From: an uncultured Eubacteriales bacterium
Lineage (GTDB): Bacteria; Bacillota; Clostridia; Christensenellales; Pumilibacteraceae
Assembly (NCBI GenBank): GCA_900553005.1
Contig: USBU01000053.1
Span: forward strand, 1-7,446
Direction: 5' to 3'
Length of the DNA stretch: 7,446 bases
Under the pieces are notes generated by a model. It made no database searches. It was not told the origin of the DNA and saw only the letters and a program-made list of their open reading frames with translations. Below, piece by piece: positions 1 to 5,608 of the stretch; within the stretch, counting starts at the first letter, position 1, and every line of letters begins with the position of its first letter. The translations under genes and the position numbers were made by a program.

Positions 1-48
1 CGAGATGTAGCTCCGTCTCGTGGGCTCGGAGATGTGTATAAGAGACAG
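1..48 (+). other. Illumina Nextera i7 / Read 2 adapter (not genomic)
   Basis: Positions 15-48 match the Nextera Read 2 transposase adapter exactly; the last 19 bases (30-48, ending AAGAGACAG) are the Tn5 mosaic end. Bases 1-6 (CGAGAT) match the end of the P7 primer, and 7-14 (GTAGCTCC) fall where the i7 index sits. Its reverse complement, GGAGCTAC, matches the Nextera XT index I recall as N718. The adapter sequences are established knowledge and the index name is from memory. This is library sequence left in the assembly; genomic DNA begins at 49. Confidence 0.98.
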
Positions 49-50
49 AT

Positions 51-1019
51 ATAATCGCTTGCTTTAATAACAGCGGGAAACGTTACAAGAGATATACGGG
101 AAAAAGAGAATTTTCCGAAGGATCATTTTCCAACCCTGACAATGACCCGCGAGGTCCTTGGTTTTCAGGCAATATTTCACGAAACGGCATTAAATCAACG
201 ACAGGATCGAAATATTATACAATCACAAATCCCGCCGGGGAATCGTTTACAAGAAACTGGACATTATCCCAAGAAGAATACAACGAAGCGCTTGCGGACG
301 GAAGAATCTATTTTTCAAAAGGCGGCGCGGGAGTCCCGAGACTCAAAATTTATCAAAATGCGAAAATTGAAATTATACAAAGCAGTTTATTTAATGAAGT
401 GCACACCTCTATTACGGGAAAAAACGAATTAAAAGCATTGTTCGACGAAACGCCGTTTAATTTCCCGAAACCCACGACTTTAATAGAACGCCTGCTGCGC
501 ATTGCCTGTGAAAAAAATTCAACGATCCTTGACTTTTTTGCGGGCAGCGGCACGACAGGGCACGCAGTTATGAAGCTTAACGCCGAGGACGGAGGCAATC
601 GCAGGTTTATAATGTGCACAAATAATGAAAACGATATCTGCCGCAACGTTACCTACGAGCGCATAAAACGCGTAATCGACAAGGAAACTTACAACGCAAG
701 CCTGAAATATTATAAGGTGGATTTTGTGCCTATCGCGGACAGGCTGTATTACGAATACGCGGACGAATTGCTTTTACATATACGCGAACTGGCCGAGCTT
801 GAAAACGGAATTAGCTTTAACGGCAACGATCAAATCGCCATATTGCTGACGGAAGAAGAGCTTGACGGCTTTGCGGCAAATATTCCGAAAGGCTGCAAAA
901 CGGTATATCTCGGACACGAGGTGCTGCCGTCGGAAAGCCAAGAAAAACTGTTTAAAAAGCGCGGCATTACAACGCACACAGTTCCCTATTACTATTACGG
1001 GGATCTGGAAATCTTCTGA
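51..1019 (+). CDS. Type III restriction-modification Mod subunit, N6-adenine DNA methyltransferase (5' truncated)
   Basis: The frame is open from the first genomic codon (51) to TGA at 1017-1019, giving 322 visible residues with no start in view; the N-terminal part lies outside the window. The GTG at 399 is internal, because conserved sequence precedes it. Visible residues 28-37 read NPDNDPRGPW, a block common in type III Mod proteins, followed by a target-recognition-like stretch. FNFPKP at 136-141 lies just before the S-adenosylmethionine-binding motif I, DFFAGSGTT, at 161-169. This order fits the beta class, in which the catalytic DPPY motif lies N-terminal and is therefore missing here. 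The tail (about 220-322) resembles the Mod C-terminal domain. The protein would methylate adenine in a short asymmetric site and protect it from the partner Res nuclease. No res gene follows, since the next gene runs the other way. A stand-alone adenine methylase is the main alternative. Confidence 0.88.
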   Translation: MIACFNNSGKRYKRYTGKREFSEGSFSNPDNDPRGPWFSGNISRNGIKSTTGSKYYTITNPAGESFTRNWTLSQEEYNEALADGRIYFSKGGAGVPRLKIYQNAKIEIIQSSLFNEVHTSITGKNELKALFDETPFNFPKPTTLIERLLRIACEKNSTILDFFAGSGTTGHAVMKLNAEDGGNRRFIMCTNNENDICRNVTYERIKRVIDKETYNASLKYYKVDFVPIADRLYYEYADELLLHIRELAELENGISFNGNDQIAILLTEEELDGFAANIPKGCKTVYLGHEVLPSESQEKLFKKRGITTHTVPYYYYGDLEIF

Positions 1020-1170
1020 CGCTTAAAAGAAATAAGTTTTTAACGCGGATTAAGCGCGCATATTACTTTACCCGAATAAAAAAGCCGGTTACGTCCATAA
1101 AACACGCACAGGCAACAGCGAAAGCAACGCTTAAATAGTTACCTTATAGTTGCGGCAGGAAAGCCGGCCC
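1020..1170. other. Convergent intergenic spacer with a second terminator-like motif
   Basis: This spacer lies between the 3' ends of the methylase gene and the minus-strand operon and holds no convincing ORF. AATAAAAAAGC occurs at 1075-1085 and again at 1171-1181. On the minus strand each copy reads as a GC-rich arm running into TTTTTTATT. For the left copy the only partner I can see for arm GCCGG (1084-1088) is CCGGC at 1164-1168, about 75 nt away. Inside it GCAAC (1124-1128) can pair with GTTGC (1149-1153). I see no strong plus-strand terminator for the methylase. A 7-bp inverted repeat, CGCTTAA (1020-1026) and TTAAGCG (1050-1056), has a long loop and no T-tract after it. Confidence 0.35.
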
Positions 1171-1204
1171 AATAAAAAAGCGCGTCCCCGATTAAGAAAC
1201 GCGC
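1171..1204 (-). terminator. Rho-independent terminator of the ecf-truA-hydrolase operon
   Basis: On the minus strand a perfect 6-bp stem, GCGCGT with ACGCGC (1199-1204 and 1180-1185), closes a 13-nt loop and is followed directly by TTTTTTATT (1179-1171). It begins 13 nt beyond the stop codon of the hydrolase gene, where an operon terminator is expected. Confidence 0.8.
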
Positions 1205-1216
1205 CGGGATAATCCG

Positions 1217-2071
1217 TTAAATTTCTATAACATAGCCGTCGTAAGCCAGTATAAAGCCCTCTTTTTCGGCAAGAGGCTTAAAGTCGCCGTAGCCGACATG
1301 CGGACCGTTATGAGAAAAATGGGTGACTATGTCCACCGTATCGTCTTTGTAAAGCCCAAGCTTTTTAAGCTTGTCACGCACCGTAATGTTGTTCGGCAGT
1401 CCCATATGAGACGCGTCCGGTCCCCAGTCGGAGTAAGCATCCTGCATACCCATCGTACAGTCGTAACTTACAAGGTCGAGTTTTACGCCGCTTTTGGCCA
1501 GCCAGTCGAACACGGGATCCTTGAGCACTCCCGTATCGTTCATATAAAACACGGTTTTACCGTTCTTTTGAATAAGATATACGTATGGGTGCTTTGTGCC
1601 GTGAGTGGCAGGCAGAGGCGTAATCTCGAAGGAGCCGACCTTGTGCTTATGATACGGCTTAAGCGCGTCTAAGGCCACTCTGCCCTGATCGAGGAGATAT
1701 TGCCCCCTGCCCGCAGTGTAAGCGTAATATTCCTCGATGATATCCGACGAGCCGTGAATCGTAAGCGTCTCGGACTTCATATTGTAGCTGAATGACTTTT
1801 GACGGTTATGCAGCTCGTTGGGATAATAGTGATCCTCATGCACATGGGTAATCAAAACGTCGGCAAGCTTAGATAGGTCGTAGCCCCACTTCAGCGAATT
1901 CTGGTATGTATCCGCGCCCATATCCACTAAAAGCTCGTCGTCGAACATAACTTGAGAACGAGCGCGAACGTATCGTCCTCCTTTTTCGCGCGCTTCGCGG
2001 CATACGTCGCAAGCGCAGTACACGCTTGGAATTCCCTCCGCAGCAGCGGTACCCCAATAATGCAGTTTCAT
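1217..2071 (-). CDS. MBL-fold metallohydrolase, PhnP-like
   Basis: This is a 284-residue cytoplasmic metallo-beta-lactamase-fold protein. The hallmark TxHxHxDH is THVHEDH at 75-81, giving metal ligands H76, H78, D80 and H81. Further likely ligands are H157 (ATHGT), D179 (MNDTG) and a late histidine in THFSHNGPH (250-258). C19, C21 and C24 form a CxCxxC cluster like the structural zinc site of E. coli PhnP, which hydrolyses phosphoribosyl 1,2-cyclic phosphate in phosphonate breakdown. PhnP is about 252 residues, so this protein is somewhat longer. No other phn gene is nearby, so a different cyclic phosphodiester or nucleotide substrate is possible. Start: ATG at 2071-2069 with a strong GGAGGG site (2084-2079) 7 nt upstream. 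It is the last gene of the operon, 56 bp after truA, and a terminator follows it. The family is secure; the substrate is inference. Confidence 0.87.
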   Translation of the reverse strand: MKLHYWGTAAAEGIPSVYCACDVCREAREKGGRYVRARSQVMFDDELLVDMGADTYQNSLKWGYDLSKLADVLITHVHEDHYYPNELHNRQKSFSYNMKSETLTIHGSSDIIEEYYAYTAGRGQYLLDQGRVALDALKPYHKHKVGSFEITPLPATHGTKHPYVYLIQKNGKTVFYMNDTGVLKDPVFDWLAKSGVKLDLVSYDCTMGMQDAYSDWGPDASHMGLPNNITVRDKLKKLGLYKDDTVDIVTHFSHNGPHVGYGDFKPLAEKEGFILAYDGYVIEI

Positions 2072-2099
2072 AATTTTACCCTCCAGATTTTTATATAAC

Positions 2100-2123
2100 C
2101 GGACGCGTTTGTTTCCGCGCCCG
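2100..2123 (-). other. Intercistronic hairpin between truA and the hydrolase gene
   Basis: On the minus strand an 8-bp stem (CGGGCGCG at 2123-2116, CGCGTCCG at 2107-2100) closes an 8-nt loop. One pair is G-U on this strand but would be an A-C mismatch on the plus strand, so the fold favours the operon transcript. No T-tract follows, so it is not a standard terminator. It begins 4 nt after the truA stop and lies about 15 nt before the hydrolase ribosome-binding site. It may stabilise or process the mRNA; that role is inference. Confidence 0.5.
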
Positions 2124-2127
2124 AAGC

Positions 2128-2865
2128 TTAACGATATTTTACAGCTACCAGATATAGTCCTGCCGCGGGCATGACCTCTCTTACGGCGTTTTTATCCCTT
2201 AATGCGATAAGCTCTTCTATCCCGGTCCTGTCAACGGCTCCCACCCCCGCGCGCACCAAAGCGCCGGCCATAAGCCGCACCATATTGTAAAGAAAGCCGT
2301 TGGCCGTCACATAGATTTTCACCAGCCCGCCGCTCCGTACAATTTTCAGCGATTTTACCGTGCGCACGGAAGTTTTAGTATCCGCGCCGGTTGACATAAA
2401 CGAGGTAAAATCATGCTCTCCGATAAACGCCTCCGCTGCGTTGCGCATGGCGGAGAGGTCCAGCCTTTCCGCAACCCTTACTGCGCGGTTCAAATATACG
2501 GCGCGATCAAAAGGGCTTTCGTACAGGCAATAGCAATAAGTCTTTTCCTTGGCGGAAAAACGCGCATGAAAACCGTCCTCCGCGGGACTGGCGGACAGCA
2601 CCCGTATATCGGCGGGCAGAAAATGATTGAGGCCCGTCATAAAATTTTTTACGGACAAGCCGGAATCGGTATCGAAATGCGCTACCTGTCCCAAAGCGTG
2701 CACGCCCGCGTCCGTCCTTCCGCTGGCAGTCACGCTTGTCTTAACCCCGGTAAGCGCCTCCAAAGCGTCCTCCACGCGTTGCTGCACGGTATCCTGTCCC
2801 GGCTGCCGCTGCCACCCGCTGTACGATGTGCCGATATATTCCAATGTCATTTTTATCCTGCGCAT
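2128..2865 (-). CDS. truA: tRNA pseudouridine(38-40) synthase TruA
   Basis: TruA converts uridines 38-40 of the tRNA anticodon stem-loop to pseudouridine in the cytoplasm. With the start chosen here the protein is 245 residues, normal for the family (B. subtilis TruA is about 247). The catalytic motif is SGRTDAGVHA, with nucleophile D52 in this numbering. Near the N-terminus MTLEYIGTSYSGWQRQP and later HDFTSFMS and GFLYNMVR are family blocks. The frame can be extended to a GTG at 2889, which would overlap ecfT by 13 nt, but no ribosome-binding site precedes it. ATG 2865-2863 has GGAG 6 nt upstream and gives the usual MRRIK-type N-terminus. ATG 2850-2848, behind AGGA, is a weaker alternative. 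The gene follows ecfT by 11 nt, as in many Bacillota. In that group rplM and rpsI often come next, but here a hydrolase gene does. Confidence 0.96.
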   Translation of the reverse strand: MRRIKMTLEYIGTSYSGWQRQPGQDTVQQRVEDALEALTGVKTSVTASGRTDAGVHALGQVAHFDTDSGLSVKNFMTGLNHFLPADIRVLSASPAEDGFHARFSAKEKTYCYCLYESPFDRAVYLNRAVRVAERLDLSAMRNAAEAFIGEHDFTSFMSTGADTKTSVRTVKSLKIVRSGGLVKIYVTANGFLYNMVRLMAGALVRAGVGAVDRTGIEELIALRDKNAVREVMPAAGLYLVAVKYR

Positions 2866-2871
2866 AAACCG

Positions 2872-2875
2872 CTCC
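2872..2875 (-). promoter_or_regulatory. Ribosome-binding site that decides the truA start
   Basis: On the minus strand GGAG (2875-2872) lies 6 nt before ATG 2865-2863. It overlaps no other start and sits just downstream of the ecfT stop (2879-2877). Its spacing supports the shorter TruA over the GTG start at 2889. Confidence 0.7.
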
Positions 2876-2876
2876 G

Positions 2877-3725
2877 TCAAATTATCCACGGAATAGCCGC
2901 AAGATCTATAATCGCCGGAAAATAATTATACCTGAGCCAAAGCACGAGAAAAAAGAATACGCAAAGAATAAAAAGCGCGACAAAATCCCTGATATGCACC
3001 TTAAGCTTTTTCATCCTTGTTCTGCCCTTGGCGCCGCGGTAACAGCGCGAATCCATAGCGTCGGCAAGATCGTCCGCGCGGCGGAAAGAAGAAACGAACA
3101 GCGGTATAAGCACTGGTATCATAGCCTTTGCCCGGCGGAATACGTTGCCGCTTTCAAAATCCGCGCAGCGCGCCTTTTGGGCCGAGCTGATTTTGTCGGT
3201 TTCCTCAACCAGCGTAGGTATAAGCCTAAGCGCAATACTCATCACCATAGCAAGAGCGTGCACGGGAATTTTAATATAGCTTAACGGCTTTAGCAGGCTT
3301 TCCAGCCCGTCGGTAAGCTCCACAGGCGTGGTGGTAAACGTAAGCATCGTCGGCCCTAAAACAAGAAACATAAGCCTGAGCGCCATACGTCCGGCGTTCA
3401 AAAGTCCCTCGCGGTAAATTTTTATTATTCCCCAGCTCCAGATAAGATCCTCAGCCTGACCGTTGTAGAACAGCAGCGACATTATAACCGTAAAAATCAC
3501 CAGAACTATGATAACCTTCAGGCTTTTAAGCACCTTTAACAAAGGCACCCTGGATAACGCCACGGTAAGCAGCAAAAAAAGCAGAACTATACCGTAACCG
3601 ATAAATGTCGTGATAAAAAATATCATGACTATATACAGCACCATCATTATAAGCTTTATCCTGGGATCGAGCCGATGAACGACCGATTTTACCGGATAAT
3701 ACTGTCCCAATGCGACTTCTCTCAT
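2877..3725 (-). CDS. ecfT: ECF transporter transmembrane protein EcfT
   Basis: EcfT is the membrane scaffold that links the ATPases EcfA1 and EcfA2 to interchangeable S-components that bind vitamins or metals. The 282-residue protein has hydrophobic segments at about 24-58 (two spans), 68-88, 114-130 and 246-266, plus a less hydrophobic helix at about 154-172. The cytoplasmic coupling helices carry the two short Arg motifs that contact the ATPase grooves: QKARCADFESG (183-193) and AMDSRCYRGAKGRTRMK (223-239). The first is usually ARG; here it reads ARC (185-187). FRRADDLADAM (214-224) is also typical. The start ATG overlaps the ecfA2 stop in ATGA (3725-3722), with AAGGAG (3740-3735) 9 nt upstream. 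No S-component is encoded in the window, so this is probably a shared group II module. The family call is firm. Confidence 0.96.
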   Translation of the reverse strand: MREVALGQYYPVKSVVHRLDPRIKLIMMVLYIVMIFFITTFIGYGIVLLFLLLTVALSRVPLLKVLKSLKVIIVLVIFTVIMSLLFYNGQAEDLIWSWGIIKIYREGLLNAGRMALRLMFLVLGPTMLTFTTTPVELTDGLESLLKPLSYIKIPVHALAMVMSIALRLIPTLVEETDKISSAQKARCADFESGNVFRRAKAMIPVLIPLFVSSFRRADDLADAMDSRCYRGAKGRTRMKKLKVHIRDFVALFILCVFFFLVLWLRYNYFPAIIDLAAIPWII

Positions 3726-4582
3726 CGGCCGTGTCTCCTTCCGTATTCCGCAATTATCGCGTCTATAAGCTCCGCCTCGTCCGTCAGAGAAGGATCGACG
3801 TTAAAACCGCGTCCGTTAAGCCCTGCCGCCAGCGCGGTAACGGACGGCATATCTATTTTCAAGGATTTTAAAAGCTCCTCCTGCCGAAACAGTTCTCGGG
3901 GAGAATAGACGCCGTGAAGCCGCCCGTCGGAAAGCACCGCTATACGGTTGCAGTAAGCGGCCACCTCGTCCATATTGTGAGATATCATGACGACAATGGG
4001 ACAAGATTTTTTAAGTCCTTTTATAAGCTCCATTATCTCAACCTTTCCGCGCGGATCCAGTCCTGCCGTAGGCTCGTCCAGCACAAGCACGTCCGGCCGC
4101 ATCGCTATGACGCCTGCAAGCGCCACCCTGCGCATCTGACCGCCGCTAAGCTCAAAAGGAGACCGCTCCTTGATCGCGTCGAAATCAAGCCCGACAAGGC
4201 GTATAGCCTCCGCTACGCGCACCGCGATTTCCTCGTCCGAAAGACCGATGTTCCGCGGCCCGAAAGCTACGTCCTTATAAACGGTTTCGTCAAAAAGCTG
4301 GTATTCTGGATATTGAAAGACCATGCCGACCTTGCTTCTAAGCTTTTTAAAATCCAGTTTTTTCGGCCTCAGGTCCATATCGTCAACGAAAATCGCGCCG
4401 GACTGAATACGCATCAGCGCATTCAGATGACTTACCAGCGTGGATTTTCCGCTGCCGGTATGCCCTATGACGCCCAGAAAATCTCCGTCGTTGACGTCAA
4501 GACAAATATCGTCCAGCGCCTTGGCGGCAAACGAAGATTTAGGATTATACACGTAATTAAGATGTTCTATTTTTATCGGCAT
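3722..4582 (-). CDS. ecfA2: ECF transporter ATP-binding protein EcfA2
   Basis: This is one of two paired ABC ATPases that drive the ECF importer; it acts on the cytoplasmic face bound to EcfT. The 286-residue protein has Walker A GHTGSGKST (40-48), the Q-loop glutamine in VFQYPEYQLF (Q90), signature LSGGQ (145-149), Walker B VLVLDEP (165-171, catalytic E170), D-loop GLDP (174-177) and switch histidine H202. The YPEYQLF segment and DEPTAGLDP are typical of EcfA2 rather than EcfA1. The C-terminal tail (about 220-286) matches the ECF-type extension. The start lies inside the end of ecfA1: the two genes share 10 nt (ATGCCGATAA). The nearest AGGA is 15 nt from the start codon, too far to work well, so translation is probably coupled to that of ecfA1. 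Confidence 0.96.
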   Translation of the reverse strand: MPIKIEHLNYVYNPKSSFAAKALDDICLDVNDGDFLGVIGHTGSGKSTLVSHLNALMRIQSGAIFVDDMDLRPKKLDFKKLRSKVGMVFQYPEYQLFDETVYKDVAFGPRNIGLSDEEIAVRVAEAIRLVGLDFDAIKERSPFELSGGQMRRVALAGVIAMRPDVLVLDEPTAGLDPRGKVEIMELIKGLKKSCPIVVMISHNMDEVAAYCNRIAVLSDGRLHGVYSPRELFRQEELLKSLKIDMPSVTALAAGLNGRGFNVDPSLTDEAELIDAIIAEYGRRHGR

Positions 4583-5400
4583 AGTTCGTCAATCAGTTCC
4601 TGAGGATCGGTAATATTTTCCTTAAGCGGAATACCGGCGCGACCGAGCGCATGAGCTACCCGCGCGGCTAAAGGCACGCTTAATCCTATCGCCTTAAGTT
4701 CGTCCTCCCGGCTGAAAATTTCCTTTCCGCCCTGCATAAAAACTCTGCCCTCGTTCATTACGACTATACGGTCGGCAAGCAGAGCCTCTTCCATAAAGTG
4801 AGTAATCATGACAACGGACATATTTTCCTCTCGGTTAAGCTTTTCCACTACCTTTAAAACCTCGGCGCGTCCCTCCGGATCCAGCATCGAGGTGGATTCG
4901 TCCAGTATCATGACGCGCGGTTTTATGGCAAGTACGCCGGCGATGGCGATACGCTGCTTTTGCCCTCCGCTGAGACGGAATGGAGTCCCCTCGCGGTGCT
5001 CGTACATTCCCACGCTTTTAAGCGCCCAGTCCACTCTGGCGCGGATTTCGTCCGACGGAAGCCCCAAATTTTCCGGCCCGAACGCAACGTCGTCCTCTAT
5101 AATGGTAGCGATCATCTGATTATCGGGATTCTGAAAAACCACTCCGACCGTTTTGCGGATATCGAAAAGCTCCTTGGCGTTTTTCGTATTTAAGCCGGCT
5201 ACCGTAACGTCGCCCGAATCGGGCTCGAGCAGACCGTTCATAAGCCTGGCAAGCGTGGATTTACCCGAACCGTTGTGTCCGACAACGGCAACGAATTCCC
5301 CCTCCTCGACGGAGAGAGTCACGCCCTTGACCGCCTGCTGCTCGGACTGAGAACCGCGGTTGTAGGTAAAATATACGTCGTTTAACGTGACAATGCTCAT
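4573..5400 (-). CDS. ecfA1: ECF transporter ATP-binding protein EcfA1
   Basis: This is the second ABC ATPase of the ECF module and the first gene of the operon. The 275-residue protein has Walker A GHNGSGKST (41-49), Q-loop VFQNPDNQ (Q90), signature LSGGQ (143-147), Walker B VMILDES (163-169, E168), D-loop MLDP (172-175) and switch histidine H201. QNPDNQ and DExTSMLDP are hallmarks of EcfA1; here the second reads DESTSMLDP. EcfA1 and EcfA2 form a heterodimer with two composite ATP sites. The start ATG (5400-5398) is the only plausible one, because an in-frame TGA lies just upstream and the next Met is at residue 54. No Shine-Dalgarno site precedes it, and a perfect TATAAT lies only 7 nt upstream, so the mRNA may be leaderless. 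Confidence 0.96.
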   Translation of the reverse strand: MSIVTLNDVYFTYNRGSQSEQQAVKGVTLSVEEGEFVAVVGHNGSGKSTLARLMNGLLEPDSGDVTVAGLNTKNAKELFDIRKTVGVVFQNPDNQMIATIIEDDVAFGPENLGLPSDEIRARVDWALKSVGMYEHREGTPFRLSGGQKQRIAIAGVLAIKPRVMILDESTSMLDPEGRAEVLKVVEKLNREENMSVVMITHFMEEALLADRIVVMNEGRVFMQGGKEIFSREDELKAIGLSVPLAARVAHALGRAGIPLKENITDPQELIDELCR

Positions 5401-5407
5401 GAATAAT

Positions 5408-5436
5408 ATTATAGCCGTGCGTCAAAAAATGCGCAA
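5408..5436 (-). promoter_or_regulatory. Promoter of the ecfA1-ecfA2-ecfT-truA operon
   Basis: On the minus strand a perfect -10 TATAAT (5413-5408) sits 17 nt after TTGCGC (5436-5431), a -35 with three of six consensus bases. The -10 ends 7 nt before the ecfA1 ATG, so the expected transcription start falls on or next to the first base of the start codon. The -35 overlaps one arm of the inverted repeat at 5417-5460, which could serve as an operator. Confidence 0.55.
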
Positions 5437-5460
5437 GCTAATTTACGCGCATATCCGCAC
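5417..5460. terminator. Nested inverted repeat: bidirectional terminator or operator
   Basis: The outer arms GTGCG (5417-5421) and CGCAC (5456-5460) enclose the inner arms ATGCGC (5429-5434) and GCGCAT (5447-5452), which have a 12-nt loop. On the minus strand the inner stem is followed by five T (5428-5424). On the plus strand the outer stem is followed by ATTTTTAAT from 5461. It could insulate the two divergent genes from read-through. Because it overlaps the proposed ecfA1 -35 and spacer, it could instead bind a regulator. Confidence 0.45.
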
Positions 5461-5496
5461 ATTTTTAATAATATTTTAAAAAGAATATAATATTCG

Positions 5497-5524
5497 CCCG
5501 CTTAAAAGGTTTGCTTATTGCGGG
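5497..5524. repeat. Inverted repeat around the parA -35 element
   Basis: CCCGC (5497-5501) and GCGGG (5520-5524) are perfect 5-bp arms separated by 18 nt, and the proposed parA -35 (5511-5516) lies between them. This could be a small operator. Arms this short may also arise by chance. Confidence 0.3.
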
Positions 5525-5539
5525 ATTTTATGGTAAAAT
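5511..5539 (+). promoter_or_regulatory. Promoter of parA
   Basis: TTGCTT (5511-5516) lies 17 nt before TAAAAT (5534-5539), which is preceded by TGG, an extended -10 of the TGn type. The start site would fall near 5546, leaving a leader of about 60 nt. A second TATAAT at 5548-5553 has no good -35. The leader also has a short palindrome, TATCG-A-CGATA (5580-5590), and the ribosome-binding site GGTGAGG (5598-5604). Confidence 0.5.
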
Positions 5540-5608
5540 TATAAAGATATAATTTATCTGAATAAATATTAAGGCCGATTATCGACGATATAAAAGCGGT
5601 GAGGTATT

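Noticed and set aside
142..432. A 96-codon plus-strand ORF at the left end.
   Set aside because: It overlaps the methylase in another frame, and only the frame beginning at 51 carries the conserved Mod motifs.
1104..1168. Resemblance to a c-di-GMP-I (GEMM) riboswitch: ACGCACAGG, CGAAAG and ACGC in order on the plus strand.
   Set aside because: The hairpin under the GAAA loop has only two pairs, the second half of the motif does not align, and no plus-strand gene follows. A covariance search with the GEMM-I model (RF01051) would settle it; a significant hit would revive the idea.
2413..2925. A 170-codon plus-strand ORF opposite truA.
   Set aside because: It mirrors the conserved truA gene and shows no domain or ribosome-binding site.
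3914..4603. A 229-codon plus-strand ORF opposite ecfA2.
   Set aside because: It is antisense to a fully conserved ABC ATPase, lacks recognisable domains, and is explained by the reverse reading of ecfA2 codons.
5401..5608. A ParB-binding parS site or replication origin beside parA.
   Set aside because: No sequence close to the parS consensus TGTTTCACGTGAAACA is present here, and there is no cluster of DnaA boxes; AT-richness alone is explained by promoters.
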